Virus record (IMG/VR): IMGVR_UViG_3300031857_000028
Location: 62,001-126,000 of that record
Strand: one strand, 5' to 3'
From: a virus
DNA: 64,000 nucleotides
A program made the translations under genes and the position numbers. The notes beneath the pieces were generated by a model. The model saw only the letters and a list, made by a program, of their open reading frames with translations. It was not told the origin of the DNA and did no database searches. This document shows positions 31,920 to 40,335 of the stretch, in pieces (positions within the stretch are counted from its first letter, which is position 1; the number at the start of each line of letters is the position of its first letter).

Positions 31920-32588
31920 TTACTTGTCCTTTTTATGTGATTTATATCCCTTGGACTTCATGTAATAAGCAAGCGCCCACGGATTGTCAATTTTCTTATA
32001 TTTCTTCATTGCTTTGACGGTACCTTCCCATCCTTCAGGAGCAACTTCATCCATACAATCTGCACCTTCACAAATACTTTCATGAGCTAGGTGTGGATCT
32101 TTGTGTGGATCTTTGTGGTCTTTGGATGGGTTTAAATGCGTACCTTCTGGCATCATACCATCGGTGGCATCTGCAGGTGTTCCTTCCCCATCACCCAATG
32201 AACCTGGTTTATTCTTCTCATAATTCATGTTGTTATATACTGCATTCATGTATTCCGCTGCCTTGGTGATTTTTGACTGAACCCATCCCTCTAGTTCTTC
32301 ATCGTCACCCAACATGTTATAAATTTCTTTTGAATGCTTATTAATTGCCATCAAATCTGCTTTTGCCATCTGACCTTCGTGGTCATCAACAACGTCTGGA
32401 TTGTCTGGATTTTCTTCGTTCAAATTTTCTTTCTTAGTCCGTAGTTTTGCTAAATCTTCGCCTTCAATTTTCCCATCTTTATCAACGTCTAATTTTTTTT
32501 GATTGCCGGTAAGGTCTTCTTCGATAGTACGTGAACCAACCGGGGCTCCGATTCCACGTAGGTCTACTAATCCCATCATTCTAATCAT
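31920..32588 (-). CDS. EF-hand-containing head-region protein
   Basis: The protein has 222 residues. At about residue 33 it has LDVDKDGKIEGEDLAKLR, a full EF-hand or dockerin-type calcium loop with Asp at loop positions 1, 3, 5 and 12, Gly at 6 and Ile at 8. A later segment (LEGWVQSKITKAAEYMNAVY) is a conserved helical motif I recall from other T4-like marine phages. A His/Asp/Lys-rich stretch (about 150-175) follows, then two Cys. The C-terminus PEGWEGTVKAMKKYKKI with NPWALAYYMKSKGYKS resembles the ending of the 111-residue neighbour. RBS GGGAG precedes the ATG. Confidence 0.75.
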   Translation of the reverse strand: MIRMMGLVDLRGIGAPVGSRTIEEDLTGNQKKLDVDKDGKIEGEDLAKLRTKKENLNEENPDNPDVVDDHEGQMAKADLMAINKHSKEIYNMLGDDEELEGWVQSKITKAAEYMNAVYNNMNYEKNKPGSLGDGEGTPADATDGMMPEGTHLNPSKDHKDPHKDPHLAHESICEGADCMDEVAPEGWEGTVKAMKKYKKIDNPWALAYYMKSKGYKSHKKDK

Positions 32589-32636
32589 TGTTGTACTCCC
32601 GTTGGTTTAAGCTTTTTAACTATTCTATGTAATATT

Positions 32637-32963
32637 TTATTCATCATCAGATGAACCGTCTTTCTTTTTAAATCCGCCGCCGAGTGCTATACTAGACGCT
32701 GAGGCCCACAGGTAATCTTCCCATTCGTCACCGTAGTTTTTCTTAAATCGTGCCACCGTTTTAGAATTACCTTTCATCTTTTTACCAATCTCGTCTCTCT
32801 TTGCAATCTGTGCAGGTGACATCCGACGACGATTTTTACGCGTTTCTTTAGTGTACGGAGGAACAGTTTTTTCATCCAACGATTCATCGCGCATGAATCG
32901 AATTTCATTTATTATTTTATAAATTTCTTCTTTAATAATTTCTTCCAGTTCACTACGTTTCAT
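32637..32963 (-). CDS. Small basic head-region protein
   Basis: The protein has 108 residues. It begins MKRSELEEIIKEEIYKIINE, a short amphipathic helix containing (L/I)xE sites, as in capsid-targeting peptides. The middle is basic (KNRRRMSPAQIAKRDEIGKK), and the C-terminus has WEDYLWASASSIALGGGFKK. It is the first gene after the terminase, with a TATTTATA octamer 36 nt upstream and GGAG inside a CTCCGCGGAG palindrome. The function is unknown. Confidence 0.65.
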   Translation of the reverse strand: MKRSELEEIIKEEIYKIINEIRFMRDESLDEKTVPPYTKETRKNRRRMSPAQIAKRDEIGKKMKGNSKTVARFKKNYGDEWEDYLWASASSIALGGGFKKKDGSSDDE

Positions 32964-32999
32964 AAAAAGTCTCCGCGGAGAATATAAAGTACATCACTA

Positions 33000-33007
33000 T
33001 ATAAATA
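33000..33007 (-). promoter_or_regulatory. Candidate late promoter octamer TATTTATA
   Basis: A perfect octamer in the 68-nt gap after the terminase gene lies 36 nt before the ATG at 32963 and is placed to start the head-gene operon. Confidence 0.45.
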
Positions 33008-33032
33008 TAACTAAATTTATATTAAAACGTTT

Positions 33033-34613
33033 CTATCCTATAAGCCAACGAATATCTTCGCTCTGATTGTTACCAATTTTCATTTCATATGGATTATGAT
33101 CAAGACCACCTTGCTTGATTGCAAGAGGAATACTATTGTATGACGTTTTATCTAATGCCATTTTTGTTAATTCGATTCCTTCCTGTCGTAGACGAAGTGC
33201 TGTATCACGGACCCATAATCCAATACACAGTGCCAATACCAAGTCGTCATTATATCCTTGCAATGCCTCTGGACGACCGTTCTTCCAAATAAACGTTTCT
33301 AATTCTGCCATCATACGACCAGACCGAATCGTAAACGAATTATCTAACATATACTCTTTGAGTCGTGCAATGATGAGTGGACGAGTGCGTTGGGAAATCA
33401 TAAAGCCTGGAACCATGTTTCGTTCATCCCGATAATGTCTATTTGTTATTTGATGTTCGACATCAACGTATTGTAAATCTCTTGACATATAAAAGAGATT
33501 TCGATATCCACGGTCAATAATTTGTTGAATGCAATTCCATCCGATAGAACTGTTATCGGGAATTAATAGTGCATCGTTGTATTCGGTGGCAATAGACACT
33601 AACATATTACCAAATTGTTTTGTCTCCACCTTACCTTTATATTCTGCAACTTGCATAGATTTTTCTACATCAATGACATGGAAGGTAGAATAATCTTCAC
33701 CATCGCCTCGGGCAACGTCAGCACAAACAACATAAGATTTACCTGCTACAGGGTATTCCCATACCCACAAATTTCCATCAAATCCTTGCTTAGAAATAGG
33801 TTCTTGTACATACGTCTTTTTATAAAATTCAATAATATCTGGTGGGACCACGGTATTACCAGAAAAGATAAATGAGGCATCGTGTTCCTGTGATGCTTGC
33901 ATTTCACCCATGAGTTCTGTCTGACGGTCACGCCAAGCTTGATCACGTTCTGGGTGTACTCGCCAGTCTAAGAGAATGGGATTGAATCCGTTTTCCTTAT
34001 TCTCCGCTTGTTGCCACATTTTGTGGAAGAAATTACCAATACCATTTGGCGTAGAGAGAAGAATTGCTTGACCGCCTGTAGATAACGTACTTGATGCGGC
34101 TGTCCAAATAATGTCTGCATCATCAATGAATGCTGCTTCGTCAAGAATTAACAATGACAATGCTTCAGAACGTCCTGCATCCTTACTACTTGCCACGGCT
34201 TTAATCTGTGACCCGTTTGAAAATTGTAACGAGAGTTTATTATCTGTTATACATTGTCCACGCAACCATACGGGAAGATTTTGATGCATGAATCTTACTT
34301 TTGTGACCAAGTTCTTTGCTGTTTCTTGTTTAGTTGCAATAACAAGAATATTCTTATCTCGGTGAAACAACAATAACCACAGAGAATATCCTGCCACTAA
34401 CGTAGAAATACCAATCTGACGCCCCTTCAGTACAATATTATAATCATGTTGTTGAAAATCTTTTAAAGAATTTTTTTGATAATGATATAAATCAAACAAC
34501 ACCCGACCTCGTACCGGGTGTTGTATGAACGAATATTTTGATAGAAAATATTCTGGACTTATTGCACATTTTTTATATTCCTGCTTAATTAACTCCTTTA
34601 ACTCCTGTCCCAT
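33033..34613 (-). CDS. 17: Terminase large subunit (gp17-like)
   Basis: The protein has 526 residues from the ATG at 34613, chosen because AAGGAG stands 6 nt upstream and the previous stop is at 34615; an upstream in-frame start at 34643 overlaps that gene. ATPase motifs are GRQIGIST (residues 64-71, Walker A) and LLILDEAAF (154-162, Walker B with catalytic Glu), followed by LSTPNGIGNFFHKMW. The C-terminal RNase-H-like nuclease has CADVARGDGEDYSTFHVID and closes with an NDDLVLALCIGLW Asp pair. The enzyme cuts and pumps DNA into the head. No small terminase gene was recognised beside it. Confidence 0.96.
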   Translation of the reverse strand: MGQELKELIKQEYKKCAISPEYFLSKYSFIQHPVRGRVLFDLYHYQKNSLKDFQQHDYNIVLKGRQIGISTLVAGYSLWLLLFHRDKNILVIATKQETAKNLVTKVRFMHQNLPVWLRGQCITDNKLSLQFSNGSQIKAVASSKDAGRSEALSLLILDEAAFIDDADIIWTAASSTLSTGGQAILLSTPNGIGNFFHKMWQQAENKENGFNPILLDWRVHPERDQAWRDRQTELMGEMQASQEHDASFIFSGNTVVPPDIIEFYKKTYVQEPISKQGFDGNLWVWEYPVAGKSYVVCADVARGDGEDYSTFHVIDVEKSMQVAEYKGKVETKQFGNMLVSIATEYNDALLIPDNSSIGWNCIQQIIDRGYRNLFYMSRDLQYVDVEHQITNRHYRDERNMVPGFMISQRTRPLIIARLKEYMLDNSFTIRSGRMMAELETFIWKNGRPEALQGYNDDLVLALCIGLWVRDTALRLRQEGIELTKMALDKTSYNSIPLAIKQGGLDHNPYEMKIGNNQSEDIRWLIG

Positions 34614-34614
34614 C

Positions 34615-35277
34615 TTATCTCCTTGCCAATTTATCCCCAACAATCACACCTGCGGTGAATGCAACAATTCCAGCAGTTTTCTTACTAATCCATTGGCGGG
34701 GTGGTTTTGGCATATTAATTAAGTTATTAACTACGTTTTGTAAACTATCACCGCGTTGAGTTGTTAATGCTATTGCACTATCCAATTTTGTAATTTTAAA
34801 TTGTTGTGCTGTAATTATTTCACGCTGAGTCGTAATAGTACATTCCGCAGTTTCTAATTGGTCTTTTAAGTTGTAAATAATACCTTCTTGTATTTGAACG
34901 ACCTGTGCGGTATCCATTGCACTTTCTAGACTATCTTCCAGTACGCTAAGTTCTCCCCGTAGTCGTTCACGACTTTGGTTTCCAAGTTCTACTTTTAACG
35001 ACAATTTTGTGATAGTAGCATCTTTTTGCTTCGATTCATTTGACAATCTTACCACTTCGGTTTTTGCAGAATCGGCAAATTGTTTTGTTTTTTCGGCCTG
35101 TTCTTGTAACATCGAAAATTCTGCTCTAAATTTATTTAATTTAGAATCACTCTCACATTGTCCCATACTAAATGCAAAGATTGTTAGCACCACAGCCACC
35201 ACTATTTGAGATAGTTGTGACAACTTGACAAATTCTTTCAATAGTTTACGAGTTGCTTCAATTATTTTTTCCGTCAT
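34615..35277 (-). CDS. Membrane-anchored coiled-coil protein (spanin-like?)
   Basis: The protein has 220 residues. A hydrophobic segment lies at about residues 24-39 (IVVAVVLTIFAFSMG), followed by Cys. A long coiled coil runs to about residue 185 (FRAEFSMLQEQAEKTKQFAD; ERLRGELSVLEDSLESAMD). A second, weaker hydrophobic stretch near the C-terminus (TAGIVAFTAGVIVGDKL) precedes a basic end. An inner-membrane spanin usually has one N-terminal anchor and a coiled-coil periplasmic body, which partly fits; the C-terminal segment does not. Other options are a membrane-linked virion assembly protein. It overlaps the previous gene by 20 nt and the terminase starts just after it. Confidence 0.6.
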   Translation of the reverse strand: MTEKIIEATRKLLKEFVKLSQLSQIVVAVVLTIFAFSMGQCESDSKLNKFRAEFSMLQEQAEKTKQFADSAKTEVVRLSNESKQKDATITKLSLKVELGNQSRERLRGELSVLEDSLESAMDTAQVVQIQEGIIYNLKDQLETAECTITTQREIITAQQFKITKLDSAIALTTQRGDSLQNVVNNLINMPKPPRQWISKKTAGIVAFTAGVIVGDKLARR

Positions 35278-35848
35278 TCATTTGCGCCTCACATTCTAAA
35301 AGATGAGCAGTTAATTCTTGAATATCCTTTTTAAGATCTTCTTTTATCTTATCAATGTCCACATTCCATTGCTCTATCATTAGGATTCGTTCTTCATCGG
35401 CATGAACAAATGACGGAGAAGTTACCGTATCATGATAATGCTGTAATTCTTTAATATGGTCACGTAATGATGCTACATAATTTTTTTGTAATTTACTCTT
35501 TTCATATTCATCCCACTTTCCTTGCAGACGAATTTCTGTTTCTTCTTTAATGACGCAATCCATACATTTACCTTGCATCATCCAAAATTTGGTATCAAGG
35601 CGATGTCCCATAGCTTTATCACATTGAGGACAGAACCATGGCGTTTTTGCCAAATCTAGTTTGGTAACATTTTGTTTTACACCATTTTTAACCGTCCACT
35701 TTTTCCCATCCAAATCTTCCCATACATCGCCTTCATTACGAGTTTCACTTAATCCTGGACGCCACCCGACTACAATACGTTCGTCGGTCTTTTTCATTAC
35801 TTCATTAATTTTTCGTCGCACATTATTAATTGCTTCATGGTCTGCCAT
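35258..35848 (-). CDS. Zinc-ribbon phage protein
   Basis: The protein has 196 residues. An N-terminal beta part (RIVVGWRPGLSETRNEGDVW, EDLDGKKWTVKNG) is followed by two CxxC pairs (WFCPQCDKAMG and GKCMDCVI), a zinc ribbon at about residues 72-98. The rest is a helical region (LRDHIKELQHYHDTV ... IKEDLKKDIQELTAHLLE). Proteins of this look occur next to terminase genes in T4-like marine phages as I recall. A small-terminase role is possible from position but no motif proves it. Confidence 0.65.
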   Translation of the reverse strand: MADHEAINNVRRKINEVMKKTDERIVVGWRPGLSETRNEGDVWEDLDGKKWTVKNGVKQNVTKLDLAKTPWFCPQCDKAMGHRLDTKFWMMQGKCMDCVIKEETEIRLQGKWDEYEKSKLQKNYVASLRDHIKELQHYHDTVTSPSFVHADEERILMIEQWNVDIDKIKEDLKKDIQELTAHLLECEAQMNDGKNN

Positions 35849-35857
35849 AATAACCTC

Positions 35858-38800
35858 TTAGTCTTGTCTGTTTTTTGGTATACCTGCTCTATTTGATAAT
35901 CCACGCATTCTTTGACGAATAACAGCCATTGCTGCTCTGTGTGCAGGATGTTCTTTGTTATAATCCATTGCCGTGTCAATTTTAATTTCGTTACCCGTTT
36001 CTGGATTTGTAATACGCATTTTTAATAACGATTTAAATAATGTATTTGCGTTTACTTTTTTCTTTGACGCACTTCCATCTTTTTTAGCAGGATATACGGA
36101 GATAGGTGCATCGAATGGTGCTGCTCTCCCGAGTACTTTTACCGGCATCGTATGTCCCAGTGATGCTAATACCGATAATCGTGTATTTCCACCCAACAAA
36201 TAATAGCCACTTACATGTTTAATAACAACTGGCATGGAAATTGGTTTCTTTGCTTTAATATCTGTTAACAATCCCGTAACATCCTTCTTATTACCAATCA
36301 TTTGTTTTAGAATTTGCGTTTTATTTTTCCCACTTAAAATATCACCAACGTCACTGTTTTCTAATGCTTTTAATTCGTTTATATCTAACACTTCGGCAGG
36401 TGCCTTTTTAATCATATCAATTAATTCATATGAAGAATCTGCTAGATTTGGAAATGCTTTTAACGTTCGTTCGTTCTTGAAATACTCGTCAATTTCATGT
36501 TCCAATTCTTCTTCTGTATGTTCTTTCACATATATATAGACTTTTAAATTCTCAGAACTAGATTTACTTTCCATCAACATTGTCTCATTCTGTTGCATTG
36601 CAGCTTGCACCAATGCTTCTGCTGCTTTTCTAGCCGAATGTTCTTTTGGATACGTTAATGCTGTAGCAACTAAAATTTTTCTACCAGTGTCGGGGTTTTC
36701 AACTCGTTGTCGCAATACCGACTTGGCACGTTTTACTGCTTTTTCATCTGGTTTTTTCTTACCACGTTTTGTTGGTTCACCGTGCTGAGCAGTTAGTTTT
36801 CTGGCTTCTTCCGATTCCGTTGTTGTTTTTACAATCTTATCAAAGATTTTTTGGTCGAACTTTCCATACACTTTTGTGAAAATTTCTTGTTTTGCACGGT
36901 CAGTAATTTGTGGGTCACCCATTACGGCACGAAGTTGTGTTCCACTGATATTTTTTCCGTCAATTGACAATTGCATTTCTGGTGCAACAATAAAATATCC
37001 TTGGTCTTTAAATCCTTTACGTTCTTCTTCCGGTACATCATCAAAATTTCTAAAGTATTTACCGCCACTTAAACGTTCCGAGTCCTTTTGACTGACTGCG
37101 GTTACATACGTAGTATCTTCAGGTACTTTTTCTAGAATTTCCACAGGTGCATATGGATTTTTAACTTGAACAATCATCTCTTCCGGAATATCAAACATTC
37201 GGGTCATGATTTCTTGTCTGTCCCTGAACTCAAATGGTGATTTAATAGCATCCGTCTTACCGCTAGAAGCTATATATACATTCTCTTTCCCAAATTTCTC
37301 CACCAATCCTTCATAAATACTATAATGACCGGCATGGAACGGTTGGAATCGACCCGTAAAGATTGCAATAGTTCGTTTTGGTGGAGTTTCTGCTGAGGGT
37401 TCCGTTGGTTCTGCTGCCGTAGGTTCTGTTTCCGTGGTACCCGGTGGATTGTATGTTTGTTCGTATTCTTGTTTTGCAACACGATAATATCCATCACCAT
37501 CTTTCACTAAATAATCACCTGGCTTCATCACCATTGATTGACCCCACGGAGCCGTAAATGTAATGTCTTCAGTTCCCGTATATGCCGCTACTTGTCGAGG
37601 AGATTGTTCAGGTATTTTTGTTCCGTTTGGTCCATCAGCATACAATTTATCAAATTTACCTGCCTTGACCACATATTGCTCGCCGGACGGTCCAGACATA
37701 ATAATGTCGCCTACTTCTGCCACATTTTCAGTTTCTTTACCATCAGCTGTCACCGTAACAACTTTCAATCCGTCAACGGTATTTTTTGCAAACGACATCG
37801 GTTTCATACCTTCTAAGTCTGAGGCATCTCCTATGTCATTGCCTTGTGCATATTGTTTTGCTTGTTTTGTGGTTGGTTTAAATTCTAATTTAGACGCCAC
37901 ATCTTTTATATCAGTTAGTTCAGGTGTTTTTGGTTCTTCCGATTCTTTTGGAGCCATTCCAAACTTAAATGTTCCCGTAATTTGATTTATAGGAGCAAAT
38001 TGTCCGGTAAACTTATAGGGTTTCCCGTTATAAATAAATACCACACCTTCCGATGGGACGATGTTATCAATTCCCATACCCTCCAGACGTTCTAATTCCC
38101 TCTGTAGCTTAGCAATCTTATCTGGTTGGTCACTATCTCTGATTGCTTTAATGGCTTCCAGCACGTCCCGTTTGAGCTGGGCACTGGCCTCTGGATTATT
38201 CGATGATAAGAAGTTGGTAACTCTCCGCAATGAGTCAGTTCCGACTTGTAAGAAAGTAGTTTCTATCGGCTTAATCATTGCCTTTTGTTTTTGTGCTAAT
38301 TCATTTTTCTCAAACTCTCTAAACCACTTCTTGGTTTCGTCGTTCTCAATATCTTTCACCCCAAATTTTTTACTACCGTCTGTCCAACGATCTACTAACC
38401 CATTAAATTCCTTCTCGGATAGTTCGATTCCCTTAGATTGCATTTGTTGAGTAAGTTCACGTTCCCACCAAGCACGACGATAATCTGCTAGGGTAGCTTT
38501 GTCATCTAATTCAAATTCTTGAGCAACTCTATCTAACCGACCAGAATAGTCTTCAGCTTTCTGTTGATACGTCTCTGTTTCGGCATCACTGAATACAATA
38601 GTTTTTGGACCGCTAATACCAAATGTTTTTTGTTGTTCTGCTCCAACCGCAGTAACTGCATCAGCAAATTCCTTTCCATCGGTTGTTGACCGACCAATTT
38701 CATTTCCGTCTTCATCATATTCGATAGTTCCATGCATGACCAAGACACTTTTCCCATACGGAATGACATTTTGTGTATCTGGGAGGATAACTTCCAAACT

Positions 38801-40054
38801 CATGAACTTAGAACCACTTCCAAACATTTGCTGAATTTGTTCAGGGGTCATTCTTTCTACTGCTGCCTGCAAATCTTCTGCGGCACCAGTAAATGCCTTT
38901 TCAATTCCGCCACGCCCAGAAAACATTTGACGAATACCTGCCACATCTAATGCATTCTTTCCACGATTTTTTACATGACTTTTGTTACGTGCAAATACAA
39001 TTTGCCCATCACGCACGGTAAATGCAATATTTTGCCCATCTAACTTTTCGGTGACAGGTGCTTCTTGGTCTAATCCACCTAACAATCCACGATTAATCAT
39101 TTCTTTCATGTCAGCAAAGGAAAGATCTTCGTCTTCAAACGGGTGTGCTAAATGTCCTGCAGCACCTCCTTCCACGATTAATCCTTCGGAAAGGAAGATG
39201 TTCTTATTCATCTTTGCATAATTACGCATCAATACTCCTGCAAGTGCATTTGCCTCATTTTCAATTGGCGAACCCGTTGCAGTATCTACTGATGGGGTTG
39301 TTAGTTGCCCGTTTTGCATTTGTTTGACATGTACCAATTCATGTGCAAGCGTACGTAAAATGTCTGCTAATAAACGATTTTTTACGACTACTGCAACCTT
39401 ATTTAGTTTTGGATTATAATGACCCAAACTCATCATGTCTTTCGTAGGTTCAATAATTACAAATGTTGGTCTGTCAGTAATTTCCAACTGTTTCATTGCA
39501 TACAGAACAAATGTAGCAATACTTTTCTTGATGGCATCTTGCTTCGACGGTGTACGACGTTTTACCGCCGATGGTTTCTTTGGTGTAGACTTTTTAGTTG
39601 ATTTTTTTGGTGTAGACGCAGTAGTTTTCTTTTCGGGTTTTTTTGACGGTGTAGATTTCTTGGTCGATGGTTCCGGCGGACTTCCGTCTTTTTTATCTCG
39701 ACCATGATCTTTTTTTGCTAAACGCCAACCGTTGCCAGGACCATCTGGATGATGAACGTCATGGTTTTTCATTTTAGCTTTTCCGTGTTTTTTTACTGCT
39801 TTTGCACGATCACGATTCCGTTGGACTCTATCATCTTGCGTATCACGTAAATATTTTCTAACTTTTTCTGGATGTCTTTTATAATATCTACGCACACGTT
39901 CCGTACTGGACTTTTCCTCTTCTATTGGGTCCAAGTCTGCAAAACGTTTTGTAAGTACCTCCTTATCTTCCGGCGGTGGTACTTTCTTAAAGGCTCCAGT
40001 GAACCCACTTAATGCGTAATCGGGTGAATCGTACGGATTGTTTTCTTCTTTCAT
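35858..40054 (-). CDS. Multidomain polyprotein: metalloprotease, ligase-like, NMNAT-like and ParB-like
   Basis: The protein has 1398 residues. In order: a basic histone-like N-terminus (about 50-175, repeated KKSTPKKP); a zinc protease motif HELVHVKQ near 236 with a downstream Glu in IENEANALAG; a LIVE|GGAAGHLAHPFED segment near 300 that fits the (L/I)xE cleavage rule; a nucleotidyltransferase/ligase domain with EKLDGQNIAF near 336 (KxDG, Lys nucleophile), SEGVVFIYNG near 670 and YKFTGQFAPIN (motifs IV and V); a cytidylyltransferase-fold domain with GRFQPFHAGHY near 898 and ISGTQLR near 1036 (NMN adenylyltransferase-like); and a ParB-like LLGGNTRLSVLASLG near 1285. Two copies of an NP(D/E)TG...KEH(S/P)A motif (about 1113 and 1348) flank the last part. 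It may be a virion-delivered polyprotein. Confidence 0.85.
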   Translation of the reverse strand: MKEENNPYDSPDYALSGFTGAFKKVPPPEDKEVLTKRFADLDPIEEEKSSTERVRRYYKRHPEKVRKYLRDTQDDRVQRNRDRAKAVKKHGKAKMKNHDVHHPDGPGNGWRLAKKDHGRDKKDGSPPEPSTKKSTPSKKPEKKTTASTPKKSTKKSTPKKPSAVKRRTPSKQDAIKKSIATFVLYAMKQLEITDRPTFVIIEPTKDMMSLGHYNPKLNKVAVVVKNRLLADILRTLAHELVHVKQMQNGQLTTPSVDTATGSPIENEANALAGVLMRNYAKMNKNIFLSEGLIVEGGAAGHLAHPFEDEDLSFADMKEMINRGLLGGLDQEAPVTEKLDGQNIAFTVRDGQIVFARNKSHVKNRGKNALDVAGIRQMFSGRGGIEKAFTGAAEDLQAAVERMTPEQIQQMFGSGSKFMSLEVILPDTQNVIPYGKSVLVMHGTIEYDEDGNEIGRSTTDGKEFADAVTAVGAEQQKTFGISGPKTIVFSDAETETYQQKAEDYSGRLDRVAQEFELDDKATLADYRRAWWERELTQQMQSKGIELSEKEFNGLVDRWTDGSKKFGVKDIENDETKKWFREFEKNELAQKQKAMIKPIETTFLQVGTDSLRRVTNFLSSNNPEASAQLKRDVLEAIKAIRDSDQPDKIAKLQRELERLEGMGIDNIVPSEGVVFIYNGKPYKFTGQFAPINQITGTFKFGMAPKESEEPKTPELTDIKDVASKLEFKPTTKQAKQYAQGNDIGDASDLEGMKPMSFAKNTVDGLKVVTVTADGKETENVAEVGDIIMSGPSGEQYVVKAGKFDKLYADGPNGTKIPEQSPRQVAAYTGTEDITFTAPWGQSMVMKPGDYLVKDGDGYYRVAKQEYEQTYNPPGTTETEPTAAEPTEPSAETPPKRTIAIFTGRFQPFHAGHYSIYEGLVEKFGKENVYIASSGKTDAIKSPFEFRDRQEIMTRMFDIPEEMIVQVKNPYAPVEILEKVPEDTTYVTAVSQKDSERLSGGKYFRNFDDVPEEERKGFKDQGYFIVAPEMQLSIDGKNISGTQLRAVMGDPQITDRAKQEIFTKVYGKFDQKIFDKIVKTTTESEEARKLTAQHGEPTKRGKKKPDEKAVKRAKSVLRQRVENPDTGRKILVATALTYPKEHSARKAAEALVQAAMQQNETMLMESKSSSENLKVYIYVKEHTEEELEHEIDEYFKNERTLKAFPNLADSSYELIDMIKKAPAEVLDINELKALENSDVGDILSGKNKTQILKQMIGNKKDVTGLLTDIKAKKPISMPVVIKHVSGYYLLGGNTRLSVLASLGHTMPVKVLGRAAPFDAPISVYPAKKDGSASKKKVNANTLFKSLLKMRITNPETGNEIKIDTAMDYNKEHPAHRAAMAVIRQRMRGLSNRAGIPKNRQD

Positions 40055-40086
40055 AAAGTAGTATTTGGTAAATATTATAAACTTCT

Positions 40087-40094
40087 TATAAATA
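40087..40094 (-). promoter_or_regulatory. Candidate late promoter octamer TATTTATA
   Basis: A perfect octamer lies 32 nt before the ATG of the 1398-residue gene. A small hairpin TAGAGT-AGAA-ACTCTA (40093-40108) overlaps its upstream edge and may be a weak terminator for the gene before. No strong Shine-Dalgarno sequence is seen before this ATG. Confidence 0.4.
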
Positions 40095-40115
40095 GAGTTT
40101 CTACTCTAAAAAACA

Positions 40116-40334
40116 TTACCATGAGCCTCTTGGCCACACTTGTCCGACCGTTGGAACAACCATTCCGCTCACTGATTGTGTAGGAAGTTGTGTAATTGCA
40201 CGAGGCTCACTTCCAGAGTATCCTATTATTGTAGGATATGTTAACATATACGTAATATGCGAATTCAGATTTATTTGCATTTCTTGTACAGAAGCTGTTA
40301 CAATTCCTGTGTCTAAAAAAGAACCGGTTGACAT
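40116..40334 (-). CDS. Small hypothetical virion protein
   Basis: The protein has 72 residues: MSTGSFLDTGIVTASVQEMQ, then ITYMLTYPTIIGYSGSEPRA and an end VPTVGQVWPRGSW. It starts 1 nt after the stop of the 314-residue protein, as the last gene of the adhesin cluster. No family was recognised. Tight spacing and virion-like composition support a real gene. Confidence 0.6.
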   Translation of the reverse strand: MSTGSFLDTGIVTASVQEMQINLNSHITYMLTYPTIIGYSGSEPRAITQLPTQSVSGMVVPTVGQVWPRGSW

Positions 40335-40335
40335 A

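Noticed and set aside
34614-34643. Ten extra N-terminal residues on the terminase
   Set aside because: They overlap the preceding gene, while ATG 34613 has a strong AAGGAG at the right distance.
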